Shown piece by piece: positions 16,252 through 23,720 of a DNA stretch of 64,000 bases. The first letter of the stretch is position 1; each line of letters begins with the position of its first letter. Under the pieces are notes generated by a model. That model had not been told where the DNA came from, made no database searches, and worked only from the letters and a program-made list of their open reading frames with translations. The position numbers were made by a program, and so were the translations under genes. Source of the stretch: Microbacterium sp. Leaf320 (GTDB lineage Bacteria > Actinomycetota > Actinomycetes > Actinomycetales > Microbacteriaceae); assembly GCF_001423485.1 (NCBI RefSeq), contig NZ_LMOD01000002.1:212539-276538 (forward strand). The letters run 5' to 3'.

Positions 16252-16908
16252 TCAGGCGACCTGGTCTCCCCGGAGTGCGGCGAGCTCGCGACCGTAGGTG
16301 CGGGCAGACTGCTCGGCGTTCTCCTTGAGCTCGCGGGCGGTGTCGGCGAAGGCATCCAGTGCCGGGTTCACTCCCACGAGGGTGAACGGACGCTCGACGA
16401 TGCGCAGGTCGAGGCCCCAGACGTCTTCGAGCACGCGGCGCAGCCATGCGGTGGAGTGGTCCCAGCCCTCCTTGGGGGTGCCGGGGGCATAGTTGCCGCC
16501 GAGCACTGTGACGAGGGTCGCCGGCTTGCCGCGGAGAGCCGTGCCCTGCGGGTCGATGCGCGGGTCGGTGTAGGCCAGATCGAACCAGGTTTTGAAGTGC
16601 TGCGAGACCCCGTAGTTGTAGAGCGGCACGGCGAACAGCAGCGCATCGGCGCCGATCAGCTCGTCGGCGAAGGTGGTGCCGAGGGCGCGGGCCGCGCGCT
16701 GGGCGTCGGTGCGCTGCGCCTCATCGACGAAGCCGCCTGTCACGGCATCCGCCCAGGCCGTCGCCGGCACGGGGTCGGCTGCGAGATCGCGACGTGTGAC
16801 CGCGGAGTCCGGGTGCGATGCGGTCCACTCGGCTTCGACGAGGTCGGCGAGCGAACGGCTGGCGGACGACGCGGGAAGGATGCTGGCATCCAGGCGGAAC
16901 AGGGACAT
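16252..16908 (-). CDS. FMN-dependent NADH-azoreductase / quinone reductase
   Basis: 218 residues with the flavodoxin-like fold of AzoR: an N-terminal strand MSLFRLDAS and phosphate loop, ADALLFAVPLYNYGVSQHFKTW (flavin-binding Pro-Leu-Tyr-Asn), and VTVLGGNY. The family reduces quinones and azo compounds with two electrons from NAD(P)H, usually for electrophile defence. It is divergent from an HxlR regulator, the usual partner for such oxidoreductases. AGAAAGG precedes the ATG at 16908. Confidence 0.9.
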   Translation of the reverse strand: MSLFRLDASILPASSASRSLADLVEAEWTASHPDSAVTRRDLAADPVPATAWADAVTGGFVDEAQRTDAQRAARALGTTFADELIGADALLFAVPLYNYGVSQHFKTWFDLAYTDPRIDPQGTALRGKPATLVTVLGGNYAPGTPKEGWDHSTAWLRRVLEDVWGLDLRIVERPFTLVGVNPALDAFADTARELKENAEQSARTYGRELAALRGDQVA

Positions 16909-16930
16909 GAAGTGTGCCTTTCTTTTGCGT

Positions 16931-16955
16931 AGTCGCTCTGTTTTTCTTAGCGACT
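16931..16955. promoter_or_regulatory. Candidate HxlR operator
   Basis: AGTCGCT (16931-16937) and AGCGACT (16949-16955) form a perfect inverted repeat with an 11-nt T-rich spacer. It lies in the 78-nt gap between the divergent azoreductase and HxlR genes and could control both. Confidence 0.55.
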
Positions 16956-16986
16956 CGCGTTAACGTAGCACAGGTATGATGGGCGC

Positions 16987-17325
16987 ATGGCCGAGATCGA
17001 CGAAGAGCGTCACGTGTGCGACGCCGCCGTCACACTGGCCTTCAGCGTGCTCGGCAAGCGCTGGAACGGCATGATCGTGTCTTCCCTCGGCGGCGGACCC
17101 TCGACGTTCGTGTCACTGCGCCGTGCGGTCGCCGGCATCAGCGACACCGTGCTCTCCGACCGCCTCGCCGAACTCGCCGACGCCGGCCTCGTCTCCCGCG
17201 CCGTCGACCCCGGGCCTCCCGTCGCGGTCTCCTACGCCCTGACCGACAGCGGCCGCGGGCTGCTGCCGATCCTCGACCAGCTCGGCACCTGGGCATCCGA
17301 GAACCTCGAGATCCGCGCCCGATGA
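16987..17325 (+). CDS. HxlR/MarR-like winged-helix regulator
   Basis: 112 residues with the HxlR pattern: CDAAVTLAFSVLGKRWNGMIV (redox-prone Cys, then GKRW), a helix-turn-helix in the middle (FVSLRRAVAGISDTVLSDRL) and the wing LVSRAVDPGPPVAVSYALT. These dimers often respond to quinones, aldehydes or other electrophiles and control a divergent reductase. Its stop overlaps the next ATG. Confidence 0.88.
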   Translation: MAEIDEERHVCDAAVTLAFSVLGKRWNGMIVSSLGGGPSTFVSLRRAVAGISDTVLSDRLAELADAGLVSRAVDPGPPVAVSYALTDSGRGLLPILDQLGTWASENLEIRAR

Positions 17326-17819
17326 CGACGCCCCAGGCACGACGACCCCGCCGCGCCTGGTGGATCCTGCTGCTGCTCGGCGCACTCGTGCTGGTCGGCG
17401 CTGCCGCACTCGCGTTCAGCCCCGGTTTCCGTCTCGCACCGCCCGTCGCCTTCGGCGAGGAACTCACGGTCGACCTCGCCGAAGGCGATCATGCGATCTA
17501 TGTGACCCCGTCGGACCACTGGAGCGAGATCGAGTGCACCGGCACGTTCCCCGGCGGCGGTGTGCTGCGGCTGAGGCCCGACATGCTCCAGCAGGCGATC
17601 CTGCTCCCCGAACGATGGGACGCGCAGGGCAGCTTCGACCTGGGCGTCGCGTCCCCCGGGACGATCACCTGCGACGGCCCGGTCGCCGACGGCCGGTTCA
17701 CGGTCGGACCGGTGATGACGTTCTTCACGGTCGTCGGCGCCGTGCTCCTCGCCATCCCCGGCCTCCTTCTGGTGATCGCCGGAGCCGTCGTCGGAGCCGT
17801 GCAGGCACGGCGACCGTAG
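17322..17819 (+). CDS. Hypothetical two-helix membrane protein
   Basis: 165 residues. A basic N-terminus is followed by a membrane helix (about 13-32), an extracytoplasmic region of about 95 residues with two Cys (in EIECTG and TITCDG) that could form a disulfide, and a second helix near the C-terminus (VGAVLLAIPGLLLVIAGAVV). The ATG overlaps the HxlR stop by 4 nt, so the two are cotranscribed. No family is recognised. Confidence 0.7.
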   Translation: MTTPQARRPRRAWWILLLLGALVLVGAAALAFSPGFRLAPPVAFGEELTVDLAEGDHAIYVTPSDHWSEIECTGTFPGGGVLRLRPDMLQQAILLPERWDAQGSFDLGVASPGTITCDGPVADGRFTVGPVMTFFTVVGAVLLAIPGLLLVIAGAVVGAVQARRP

Positions 17820-17848
17820 GTCAGAACGCCGAACTCACGCTCCCGGAC

Positions 17849-19366
17849 TCACCAGGGGCTGGGCTCGTAGTCCTTCAGGAAGACGCCGTGGATGTCGTCG
17901 CCCGCCTCGCCGCGCACGATCGGGTCGTACACGCGGGCCGCGCCGTCGACGAGGTCGAGAGGGGCGTGGAAGCCCTCTTCGGCCAGACGTACCTTCGTGT
18001 AGTGCGGACGCTCGTCGGTGATCCATCCGGTGTCGACGGCGGTCATCAGGATGCCGTCGGTCTCGAGCATCTCGCCGGCGCTCGTGCGCGTGAGCATGTT
18101 GAGCGCGGCCTTCGCCATATTGGTGTGCGGGTGACCAGGGCCTTTGTAACGGCGGGAGAACTGCCCCTCCATGGCCGAGACGTTCACCACGTACTTGCGA
18201 TGCGATGACGACGCGGCCATCGACGCACGCAGGCGACTGATGAGCAGGAACGGCGCGGTCGTGTTCGCGAGCTGCACCTCGAGCATCTCGAGCGGATCGA
18301 CCTGATCGATCGACTGCACCCAGCTGTTCGTGCGGTTGACGTCGGGCACGAGCCCGCCGGCGTCGATCGCGGTGCCGTCGGCGTGCTTCTCGAGCGACGA
18401 CGACCCAGGGGCCATCGCGAGACGGGCGAGGTCTTCGGCGGTCAGCGCCTGGCCGCCCTGCTCGGCGACGGTGCCTCCGAGGGCGGCGACCGACAGCAGC
18501 GGGTGCGCATCGACGGAGGCCTGCAGCGCCTGCGGATGAGGATCGGCGGTATGCCCGAACGTCTCCATCTCGGGCAGCGGTCCGTCGGGAAGCGGCTGCA
18601 GCTCGGCATCCGCCAGCAGCGAATACGAACCGGGCGAGCGGCGCACGGTCTGCGCAGCATTGTTGATCAGGATGTCGAGCGGGCCCTGCGCTGCGACCGA
18701 GTCGGCGAGGCCGATCACCTGAGCGGGGTCGCGCAGGTCGATGCCGACCACGCGCAGGCGGTGAAGCCAGTCCCCCGAGTCGGGCAATGCCGAGAACCGA
18801 CGCACGGCGTCGCGGGGGAAGCGGGTGGTGATCGTCGTGTGGGCGCCGTCGCGCAGCAGCCGCAGGGCGATGTGCATGCCGATCTTCGCGCGACCGCCGG
18901 TGAGCAGCGCGCGCTTGCCGGTGAGGTCGGTGCGGGCGTTGCGCTTGCCGTGGCTGAAGCGCGCGCAGTCGGGGCAGAGCTGGTGATAGAACGCGTCGAC
19001 CACCGTGTACGGCTGCTTGCAGATGTAGCAGTTGCGGGGCTTGAGCAGCTCACCCGCGATCGGGGCGTCGACGACGCTGGTGGCCAGATCGTGGCCACGG
19101 GTCTCGTCATCGATGCGGTCGGGGGCGCCGGTGGCGGTGCGGGCGACGACGGCTTTGTCGGCCTCGGCGATCGCATCGCGGATCTCCTTGCGGCGCACGC
19201 GCTTGACGGCCTTGAACATCGCGGCGGTCGCGTGACGAACGGCGACGAAGTCGGGGTGCTCGTTGTCGATCTGATGCAGCTCCGACAGAACCCGCAGCGT
19301 GGTGGCCAGGTCTTCGGGGTCGATGCCGGCACCCAGGTCGGAGGTGGCGTCGGGTGCGTCGGTCAT
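17849..19366 (-). CDS. SDR-family oxidoreductase with N-terminal helical and zinc-ribbon extension
   Basis: About 505 residues. The first 110 are helical, then come two Cys pairs, C113/C116 and C131/C134 (CYIC and CPDC), forming a probable zinc ribbon. A Rossmann domain with TGGRAKIG (156-163), NNAA and VNVSAMEG follows. The usual SDR YxxxK is not found: the aligned segment reads HTNMAK, with Thr at the Tyr position. I recall similar large SDRs in actinobacteria with no assigned reaction. The start at 19366 (MTDAPDATSD) is picked because upstream translation crosses a repeat-rich gap. It converges with the HxlR/membrane pair. Confidence 0.75.
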   Translation of the reverse strand: MTDAPDATSDLGAGIDPEDLATTLRVLSELHQIDNEHPDFVAVRHATAAMFKAVKRVRRKEIRDAIAEADKAVVARTATGAPDRIDDETRGHDLATSVVDAPIAGELLKPRNCYICKQPYTVVDAFYHQLCPDCARFSHGKRNARTDLTGKRALLTGGRAKIGMHIALRLLRDGAHTTITTRFPRDAVRRFSALPDSGDWLHRLRVVGIDLRDPAQVIGLADSVAAQGPLDILINNAAQTVRRSPGSYSLLADAELQPLPDGPLPEMETFGHTADPHPQALQASVDAHPLLSVAALGGTVAEQGGQALTAEDLARLAMAPGSSSLEKHADGTAIDAGGLVPDVNRTNSWVQSIDQVDPLEMLEVQLANTTAPFLLISRLRASMAASSSHRKYVVNVSAMEGQFSRRYKGPGHPHTNMAKAALNMLTRTSAGEMLETDGILMTAVDTGWITDERPHYTKVRLAEEGFHAPLDLVDGAARVYDPIVRGEAGDDIHGVFLKDYEPSPW

Positions 19367-19454
19367 TGTGCCGATTTTACGCGAGATCCCGGGGTCTTTT
19401 CCTGGGAGCCCTGGGCCGGGTGGCGAGGCCCCGGGCCTCTGCCGGGTCATCGTG

Positions 19455-19560
19455 CGCTTCCGAGGTCCGGATGCCGCGAATCCGGCCTCCCGAGCGCAGT
19501 CCGTGCACTTGCGAAGTCCGATTGCGCGTGCGCAGTCCGGATGCCGGGGGTTCGGACTTC
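19455..19560. repeat. Short degenerate repeats upstream of the SDR and protease genes
   Basis: A GTCCG-centred unit (variants GAGGTCCGGATGCC, GCGCAGTCCGTGC, GCGAAGTCCGATTGC, GCGCAGTCCGGATGCC) occurs four times at intervals of roughly 20-35 nt, and CGGACTTC near 19553 is an inverted version. They fill most of the 291-nt gap between the divergent SDR and M4 protease genes. Promoters must also lie in this gap, but I cannot single one out. Confidence 0.4.
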
Positions 19561-19657
19561 TGTGGCGCATTTCGCCTTCTGTGACGTACATGCTCCGACG
19601 CCTCCGATCCGCGCCGCGCCTTGCCGGAACGTCAGACCCCCGGCGTAGGGTCTGAAC

Positions 19658-20722
19658 ATGAGCAGCCACACCGAAACCCCTGGAGTCGTCCCGTCCTACC
19701 TGCTCGCGCGCCTGGCCGAGTCGGGCCGCTACCCCCGCGCCGCCGCCGCCGCGAGGCAGACGCTGACGGCGGGCAGACCGCCGTTCCGTGCGCGCATCGA
19801 CCTGTCGATCGACGAGAACGGCGACCTGGTGGCCGAGCTCTCCGACGCCCCCAACCGCACGATCAGCGACGCGGGCAACACGCAGACCCTCCCCGGTGCG
19901 ATCGTCCGCAGCGAAGACGATGAGCCCGTCGCCGATGTCTCCGTCAACGAGGCGTTCGACGGACTCGGGGCCACGTTCGAGATGCTGCTCTCGGCCTTCG
20001 GCCGCAACTCCCTGAACGACGCCGGGGCTCCGCTCGACGCCACGGTGCATTACGGCGTCGACTACGACAACGCCTTCTGGGACGGCGAGCGCATGGTCTT
20101 CGGCGACGGAGACGGCGAGGTGTTCGTGGGCTTCACCTCATCGACCACGGTCATCGGACACGAGCTCGCGCACGGCGTCGTGCAGTACACCGCGAACCTC
20201 GAGTACCAGGGCCAGCCCGGCGCGCTGAACGAATCGATCGCCGACGTCTTCGGCGCGCTCACCGAGCAGTACCTCCTCGGCCAGAGCGCGGCCGATGCGA
20301 CGTGGCTCATCGGTGCCGAGATCTTCACGGATGCGGTGCAGGGCCAGGCGCTGCGATCGATGATCGAGCCGGGCACCGCCTATGACGACGACGAGCTCGG
20401 CAAAGATCCGCAGCCGGCCCACATGAGCGGCTTCGTGCGCACGACCGAAGACAACGGCGGGGTGCACATCAACTCCGGCATCCCGAATCGCGCGTTCGCT
20501 CTGTTCGCGATCGACCTGGGCGGCAACGCCTGGGAGGCCGCGGGCACGGTCTGGTACCGCGCGCTCACCGGCGGGCTCTCGAGCACCGCGAACTTCACCG
20601 AGTTCGCCGACGCGACGGTCGCCGCGGCATACGCGATCGACGATGCCACAGGCGCAGCCGCTCGACGTGCGTGGACGACCGTGGGAGTCTATGGAGATGA
20701 GCGAGTCCCCTCCACCGACTGA
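19658..20722 (+). CDS. M4 metallopeptidase, protealysin-like (no signal peptide)
   Basis: 354 residues. Zinc motif HELAH (168-172) with E192 in NESIAD as third ligand and the active-site H270 in GGVHINSGIPN, all as in thermolysin. No signal peptide is present. Instead a short N-terminal propeptide carries VPSYLLARL (11-19), resembling the PPYIL motif of protealysins. Such enzymes are made as cytoplasmic proforms; a role in bacterial interactions with other cells is reported for protealysin. The downstream gene overlaps by about 26 nt and resembles the emfourin inhibitor, supporting the subfamily call. Confidence 0.88.
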   Translation: MSSHTETPGVVPSYLLARLAESGRYPRAAAAARQTLTAGRPPFRARIDLSIDENGDLVAELSDAPNRTISDAGNTQTLPGAIVRSEDDEPVADVSVNEAFDGLGATFEMLLSAFGRNSLNDAGAPLDATVHYGVDYDNAFWDGERMVFGDGDGEVFVGFTSSTTVIGHELAHGVVQYTANLEYQGQPGALNESIADVFGALTEQYLLGQSAADATWLIGAEIFTDAVQGQALRSMIEPGTAYDDDELGKDPQPAHMSGFVRTTEDNGGVHINSGIPNRAFALFAIDLGGNAWEAAGTVWYRALTGGLSSTANFTEFADATVAAAYAIDDATGAAARRAWTTVGVYGDERVPSTD

Positions 20723-21002
20723 CGCACAGGTCGTCATCGCGGTGGTGCGCACGGGCGGCATCGCCGGCATCCGTCGTCAATGGCGCGTCGAACCGGATCC
20801 GGCCGAGTCCTCCGACTGGATCGCCATGATCGAGAGCTGCCCGTGGGATGCCGACGCGGACGACACCACGGGAGCCGATCGGTTCGTGTGGCTGATCCGG
20901 GTGCGCACCCCCTCGGAGAAGCGCGAACGGGAGCTACCGGACTCAGCGCTCGACGGTCCGTGGCGGCAGCTCGTCGACGCCGTGCGTGCGGCGTCCGACT
21001 GA
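20697..21002 (+). CDS. Emfourin-like protealysin inhibitor
   Basis: About 101 residues with the pattern I associate with emfourin: VVIAVVRTGGIAGIRRQW near the N-terminus, then an acidic middle, FVWLIRVRT and a C-terminal DGPWRQLVDAV helix. Emfourins bind and block cognate protealysin-like M4 proteases. The gene starts inside the last codons of the protease gene. ATG 20697 has GGGAG 9 nt upstream; the in-frame ATG at 20691 has only a 3-nt spacer. Overlap and family pairing indicate a protease/inhibitor operon. Confidence 0.78.
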   Translation: MSESPPPTDAQVVIAVVRTGGIAGIRRQWRVEPDPAESSDWIAMIESCPWDADADDTTGADRFVWLIRVRTPSEKRERELPDSALDGPWRQLVDAVRAASD

Positions 21003-21082
21003 GAGCGCACGACGCAGGCGAGGCGCCCACGACGAACGGCCGCCATCGCGGATGATGGGACGACGACACGAGGGAGAACACC

Positions 21083-21421
21083 ATGCCGACGAGCGAAGAG
21101 GCCACGCGCCTGCTGCAGTTGTCACGTGATGCATACGACCGAGGCGATTCGGTGCTGCACCTGCAGGCCGAGGTCAGTCGCCTCACCGGGCAGCCATCGT
21201 CATGGGGCTCGTCAGAGAACGACTTCGTGAGCGATGACCACGTCGGGTACTTCCTGAGCGAGGTCGAGCGCATCGGCTGGCGCCTCGAGCAGACCGGCTA
21301 CACCTTCGTCGAGTCCGGTGCGACGACCTCGGCGCGCATGCTGAGCAGCGGAACCGGCGTCGTCAACCACGGCCACGTCGCGGGGTACTTCACTTTCCGT
21401 CGCATCACCCCGTCGGCCTGA
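21083..21421 (+). CDS. Hypothetical protein
   Basis: 112 residues, soluble, with an N-terminal helical half and a C-terminal part that looks like mixed strand and helix (VGYFLSEVERIGWRLEQTGYTF, then GYFTFRR). A clear ribosome binding site (GGGAG, 8 nt spacer) precedes the ATG at 21083. No family recognised. It follows the emfourin-like gene by 80 nt on the same strand. Confidence 0.6.
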   Translation: MPTSEEATRLLQLSRDAYDRGDSVLHLQAEVSRLTGQPSSWGSSENDFVSDDHVGYFLSEVERIGWRLEQTGYTFVESGATTSARMLSSGTGVVNHGHVAGYFTFRRITPSA

Positions 21422-21481
21422 ACCGAGCAATCCGGTGTGAATCCGGCGATCCCGCCGTCAGGCGGGATCAGAATGGGACCC

Positions 21482-21718
21482 ATGGGACTTTTCCAGCAAC
21501 GCTCCGACGACGAAGAGAACCAGTGGACTCTGCCCTCGGAGCCCCTCGAACGCTCGGAGTCCGAGGTGCTCGACGAGGCTCCCTCTGTAGACCCGCTGTC
21601 GATCGGTCTGGGCCTGGGCGTGGGTGCCTCCGTGAGCTCGGTCGCCTTCCCCGTGGCACCGCCCGCACCTGAGGCGTTCTCGATCGAGAACCGCGAACCG
21701 GATGACAGCGACGACTGA
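21482..21718 (+). CDS. Small acidic hypothetical protein
   Basis: 78 residues beginning MGLFQQRSDDEENQWTLPSE, acidic and probably largely disordered, with a Gly/Val-rich middle (SIGLGLGVGASVSSVAF). Short proteins opening MGxFQQR are, as I recall, common in Microbacteriaceae and have no known function. An in-frame ATG at 21473 is an alternative start. Its 3' end overlaps the next gene by 17 nt. Confidence 0.55.
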   Translation: MGLFQQRSDDEENQWTLPSEPLERSESEVLDEAPSVDPLSIGLGLGVGASVSSVAFPVAPPAPEAFSIENREPDDSDD

Positions 21719-22382
21719 CACTCTCTTGGCGGCGTTGCCCGCGGACGCCACGCATCACGACGCCGAGCGCCTGCTCTGCGACGAGGGGTGGGAGCCGTGC
21801 GGCGCCGGCGACTGGGCCATCGCCTTGCAGTCGCCCGACGGCCTCCGGGTCGCGCGGATCAGTCCGTTCGATCCCGTCGGCTCCTACACCGCGGCCCTCT
21901 ATCGCCAGGCCGCGCAGACCCGGCTCGTGCCCGAGCTGTTCGCCCATCGACGACTCGAAGGCGGCGGCGACCTGATGATCATGGAGCGCCTGCATCCCGC
22001 GGATGAGCAGGCGGCGTCTCGCTTCCTCCGCATGATCGAGTCCGGCGATTCCGCCGTGTCGGACCTCGTCGACGTCGTGCGCCGAATCCACGCCCGCGCC
22101 ATCGCCGAACTCCCCTGGTGCGGCCCGCTCGACGAGAACCCTGCGAACGTGATGAGTCGCGACGACGGCACTCTCGTGCTGATCGATCCGTACTTCGCCG
22201 ATGGGCCGGCTCTGTATGCGGCAGCAGGATCCGACCCGGATTCCATGGCGGCGCGATTCCCGATGGATCAGCGCCGCTACATGACCGAGATCCCGCTCGC
22301 ATACTCCGGGCCATGGCCGGAGGAGTCGCGCGAGGAGATGCGTCGGGGACTCGCAGACGCGGATGCGCGCCGGGCCGAGTGA
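21702..22382 (+). CDS. Kinase-fold-like hypothetical protein
   Basis: 226 residues. ALQSPDGLRVARISPFDP resembles a degenerate nucleotide-loop and Lys strand, LMIMERL a hinge, and DENPANVMSRDDGTLVLIDPYF the catalytic-loop Asn and metal-binding Asp of aminoglycoside-phosphotransferase-like kinases. The catalytic Asp of HxD is not obvious at the expected place (LPWCGPLDENPANV). It may be a divergent or inactive small-molecule kinase. Start overlaps the preceding gene. Confidence 0.55.
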   Translation: MTATTDTLLAALPADATHHDAERLLCDEGWEPCGAGDWAIALQSPDGLRVARISPFDPVGSYTAALYRQAAQTRLVPELFAHRRLEGGGDLMIMERLHPADEQAASRFLRMIESGDSAVSDLVDVVRRIHARAIAELPWCGPLDENPANVMSRDDGTLVLIDPYFADGPALYAAAGSDPDSMAARFPMDQRRYMTEIPLAYSGPWPEESREEMRRGLADADARRAE

Positions 22383-22425
22383 CCGCGGCGCGAGTGGTGT
22401 CGCCCGTCGCGGCTACGGTTGAGGG

Positions 22426-23163
22426 ATGACGATCACCGCCGCCGCAGACGGCTCCGCCCTGGGCAATCCCGGCCCCAACGGCTGGGCCTGGTACATCGAC
22501 GACGACAACTGGGCCGCGGGCGGATCCCCGCACGGCACCAACAACCAGGGTGAGCTGCGGGCCGTGCTCGAGCTGCTGCTCGCGACGGCGGGCATCTCGG
22601 AGAAGCTCATGATCGAGTGCGACAGTCGCTACGTGATCGATTCGGTGACCAAGTGGATGCCGGGGTGGAAGCGCAAGGGCTGGCGCAAGTCCGACGGCGG
22701 GCCGGTGCTGAACCGCGACCTGCTCGAAGGCATCGACGAGGCGATCCGCGGGCGCGACGTCGAGTTCTCGTGGGTCAAGGGCCACGCCGGCCACCCCCTG
22801 AACGAGGCGGCAGATGAGCGCGCGAACGCCGCGGCCAAGGCGTACCAGGCGAAGCAGGAGCCGCGCCGAGGGCCGGGATTCACGCTGGCGACGGATGCCG
22901 GCGCAGCCGCGGCAGCATCCGCCCCGATCGCCGCCGCTGCCACGCGCGCGGAGAATGCTCCTGATTCGTCGCCGACCGTCGCGACGGCGATCGCCGAGCC
23001 GCTGTGGGCCGAGCCGTCCGATCTGCTCGACAGCCTCTATGCCCCGGTCGACGACCCGATCGAGGTGCGGCTGGCACTCTCGAGCGACGAGCACGCCCGA
23101 CTGCGCGACCGCGCCGAGGCCCAGGGCGTCACGCTCGAAGAGGCGCTCCGCCGCCTGATCTGA
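22426..23163 (+). CDS. rnhA: Ribonuclease HI with C-terminal extension
   Basis: 245 residues. The N-terminal ~140 form an RNase HI domain with the four carboxylates D8 (AADGSALGNPGP), E43 (NQGELRA), D66 (ECDSRYVID) and D130 (NEAADERAN), plus the substrate-binding WKRKGWRKSDG loop. It cleaves the RNA of RNA-DNA hybrids. After an Ala/Pro-rich linker (about 145-195), the last 40 residues (VRLALSSDEHARLRDRAEAQ) look like a ribbon-helix-helix-type or short helical module. That extension is not part of classical RNase HI. Confidence 0.88.
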   Translation: MTITAAADGSALGNPGPNGWAWYIDDDNWAAGGSPHGTNNQGELRAVLELLLATAGISEKLMIECDSRYVIDSVTKWMPGWKRKGWRKSDGGPVLNRDLLEGIDEAIRGRDVEFSWVKGHAGHPLNEAADERANAAAKAYQAKQEPRRGPGFTLATDAGAAAAASAPIAAAATRAENAPDSSPTVATAIAEPLWAEPSDLLDSLYAPVDDPIEVRLALSSDEHARLRDRAEAQGVTLEEALRRLI

Positions 23164-23201
23164 CGCGCCTCGACCACAGCGCGCCCGCGTACACTCGCAC
23201 C

Positions 23202-23621
23202 ATGTCGAAGAAGAATGTCGCACGCACCGTCGGTCGGATCTTCCTCGGTTCCTTCCTCGTCTTCGCGGGCGTCTCGCATCTGACGTTCGCGCGCGAGGAG
23301 TTCCAGGCTCAGGTGCCCGACTGGGTGCCGCTGGATCCTGACGTGACCGTGCTCGCTTCCGGCGTCGTCGAGGTCGGTCTCGGCGCAGCACTCCTCGTCG
23401 CACGCAAGCGCCGGGGACTGGTCGGTGTGCTCGCAGCGCTGTTCTTCGTCGCCGTCTTCCCCGGCAACATCGCGCAGTGGCTGGAGCACCGCGACGCCTT
23501 CGGGCTCGACACCGACACGAAGCGCTTCGTACGACTGTTCTTCCAGCCGGTGCTCATCGCTCTGGCGCTCTGGTCGACGCGCGCTCCGCGTCGCACATCC
23601 GCGGGCTCGTCCGACTCGTAG
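23202..23621 (+). CDS. DoxX-like membrane protein
   Basis: 139 residues with four hydrophobic helices. Opening VARTVGRIFLGSFLVFAGVSHLTF is typical of the DoxX/DoxD-like family, and the central HRDAFG loop is also usual. Relatives are small membrane proteins tied to redox or quinone metabolism, mostly without proven function. ATG at 23202. Confidence 0.8.
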   Translation: MSKKNVARTVGRIFLGSFLVFAGVSHLTFAREEFQAQVPDWVPLDPDVTVLASGVVEVGLGAALLVARKRRGLVGVLAALFFVAVFPGNIAQWLEHRDAFGLDTDTKRFVRLFFQPVLIALALWSTRAPRRTSAGSSDS

Positions 23622-23632
23622 CAACGGATCCT

Positions 23633-23720
23633 CGTTCACGATTCAGCATGAACGCGGGCAGGACAGCAGAAGAGGAGGCGGTTCTCGCGAGAACCGCCTC
23701 CTCTTGCTGAATCGTGAACG
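23633..23720. terminator. Nested palindrome: 34-bp perfect palindrome inside a 16-bp inverted repeat (ATTCAGCATGA family, copy 2)
   Basis: CGTTCACGATTCAGCA (23633-23648) is perfectly inverted at 23705-23720. Inside lies a 34-nt perfect palindrome with half AGAGGAGGCGGTTCTCG (23671-23687, then 23688-23704). It separates the convergent DoxX and SRPBCC genes and is well placed as a bidirectional terminator. Its outer arm shares ATTCAGCATGA with the element at 7565-7639. Confidence 0.75.

Noticed and set aside
19367..20050. Upstream extension of the SDR gene to about 733 residues
   Set aside because: The extension crosses the repeat gap and overlaps the M4 protease in antisense; MTDAPDATSD at 19366 is the natural start.
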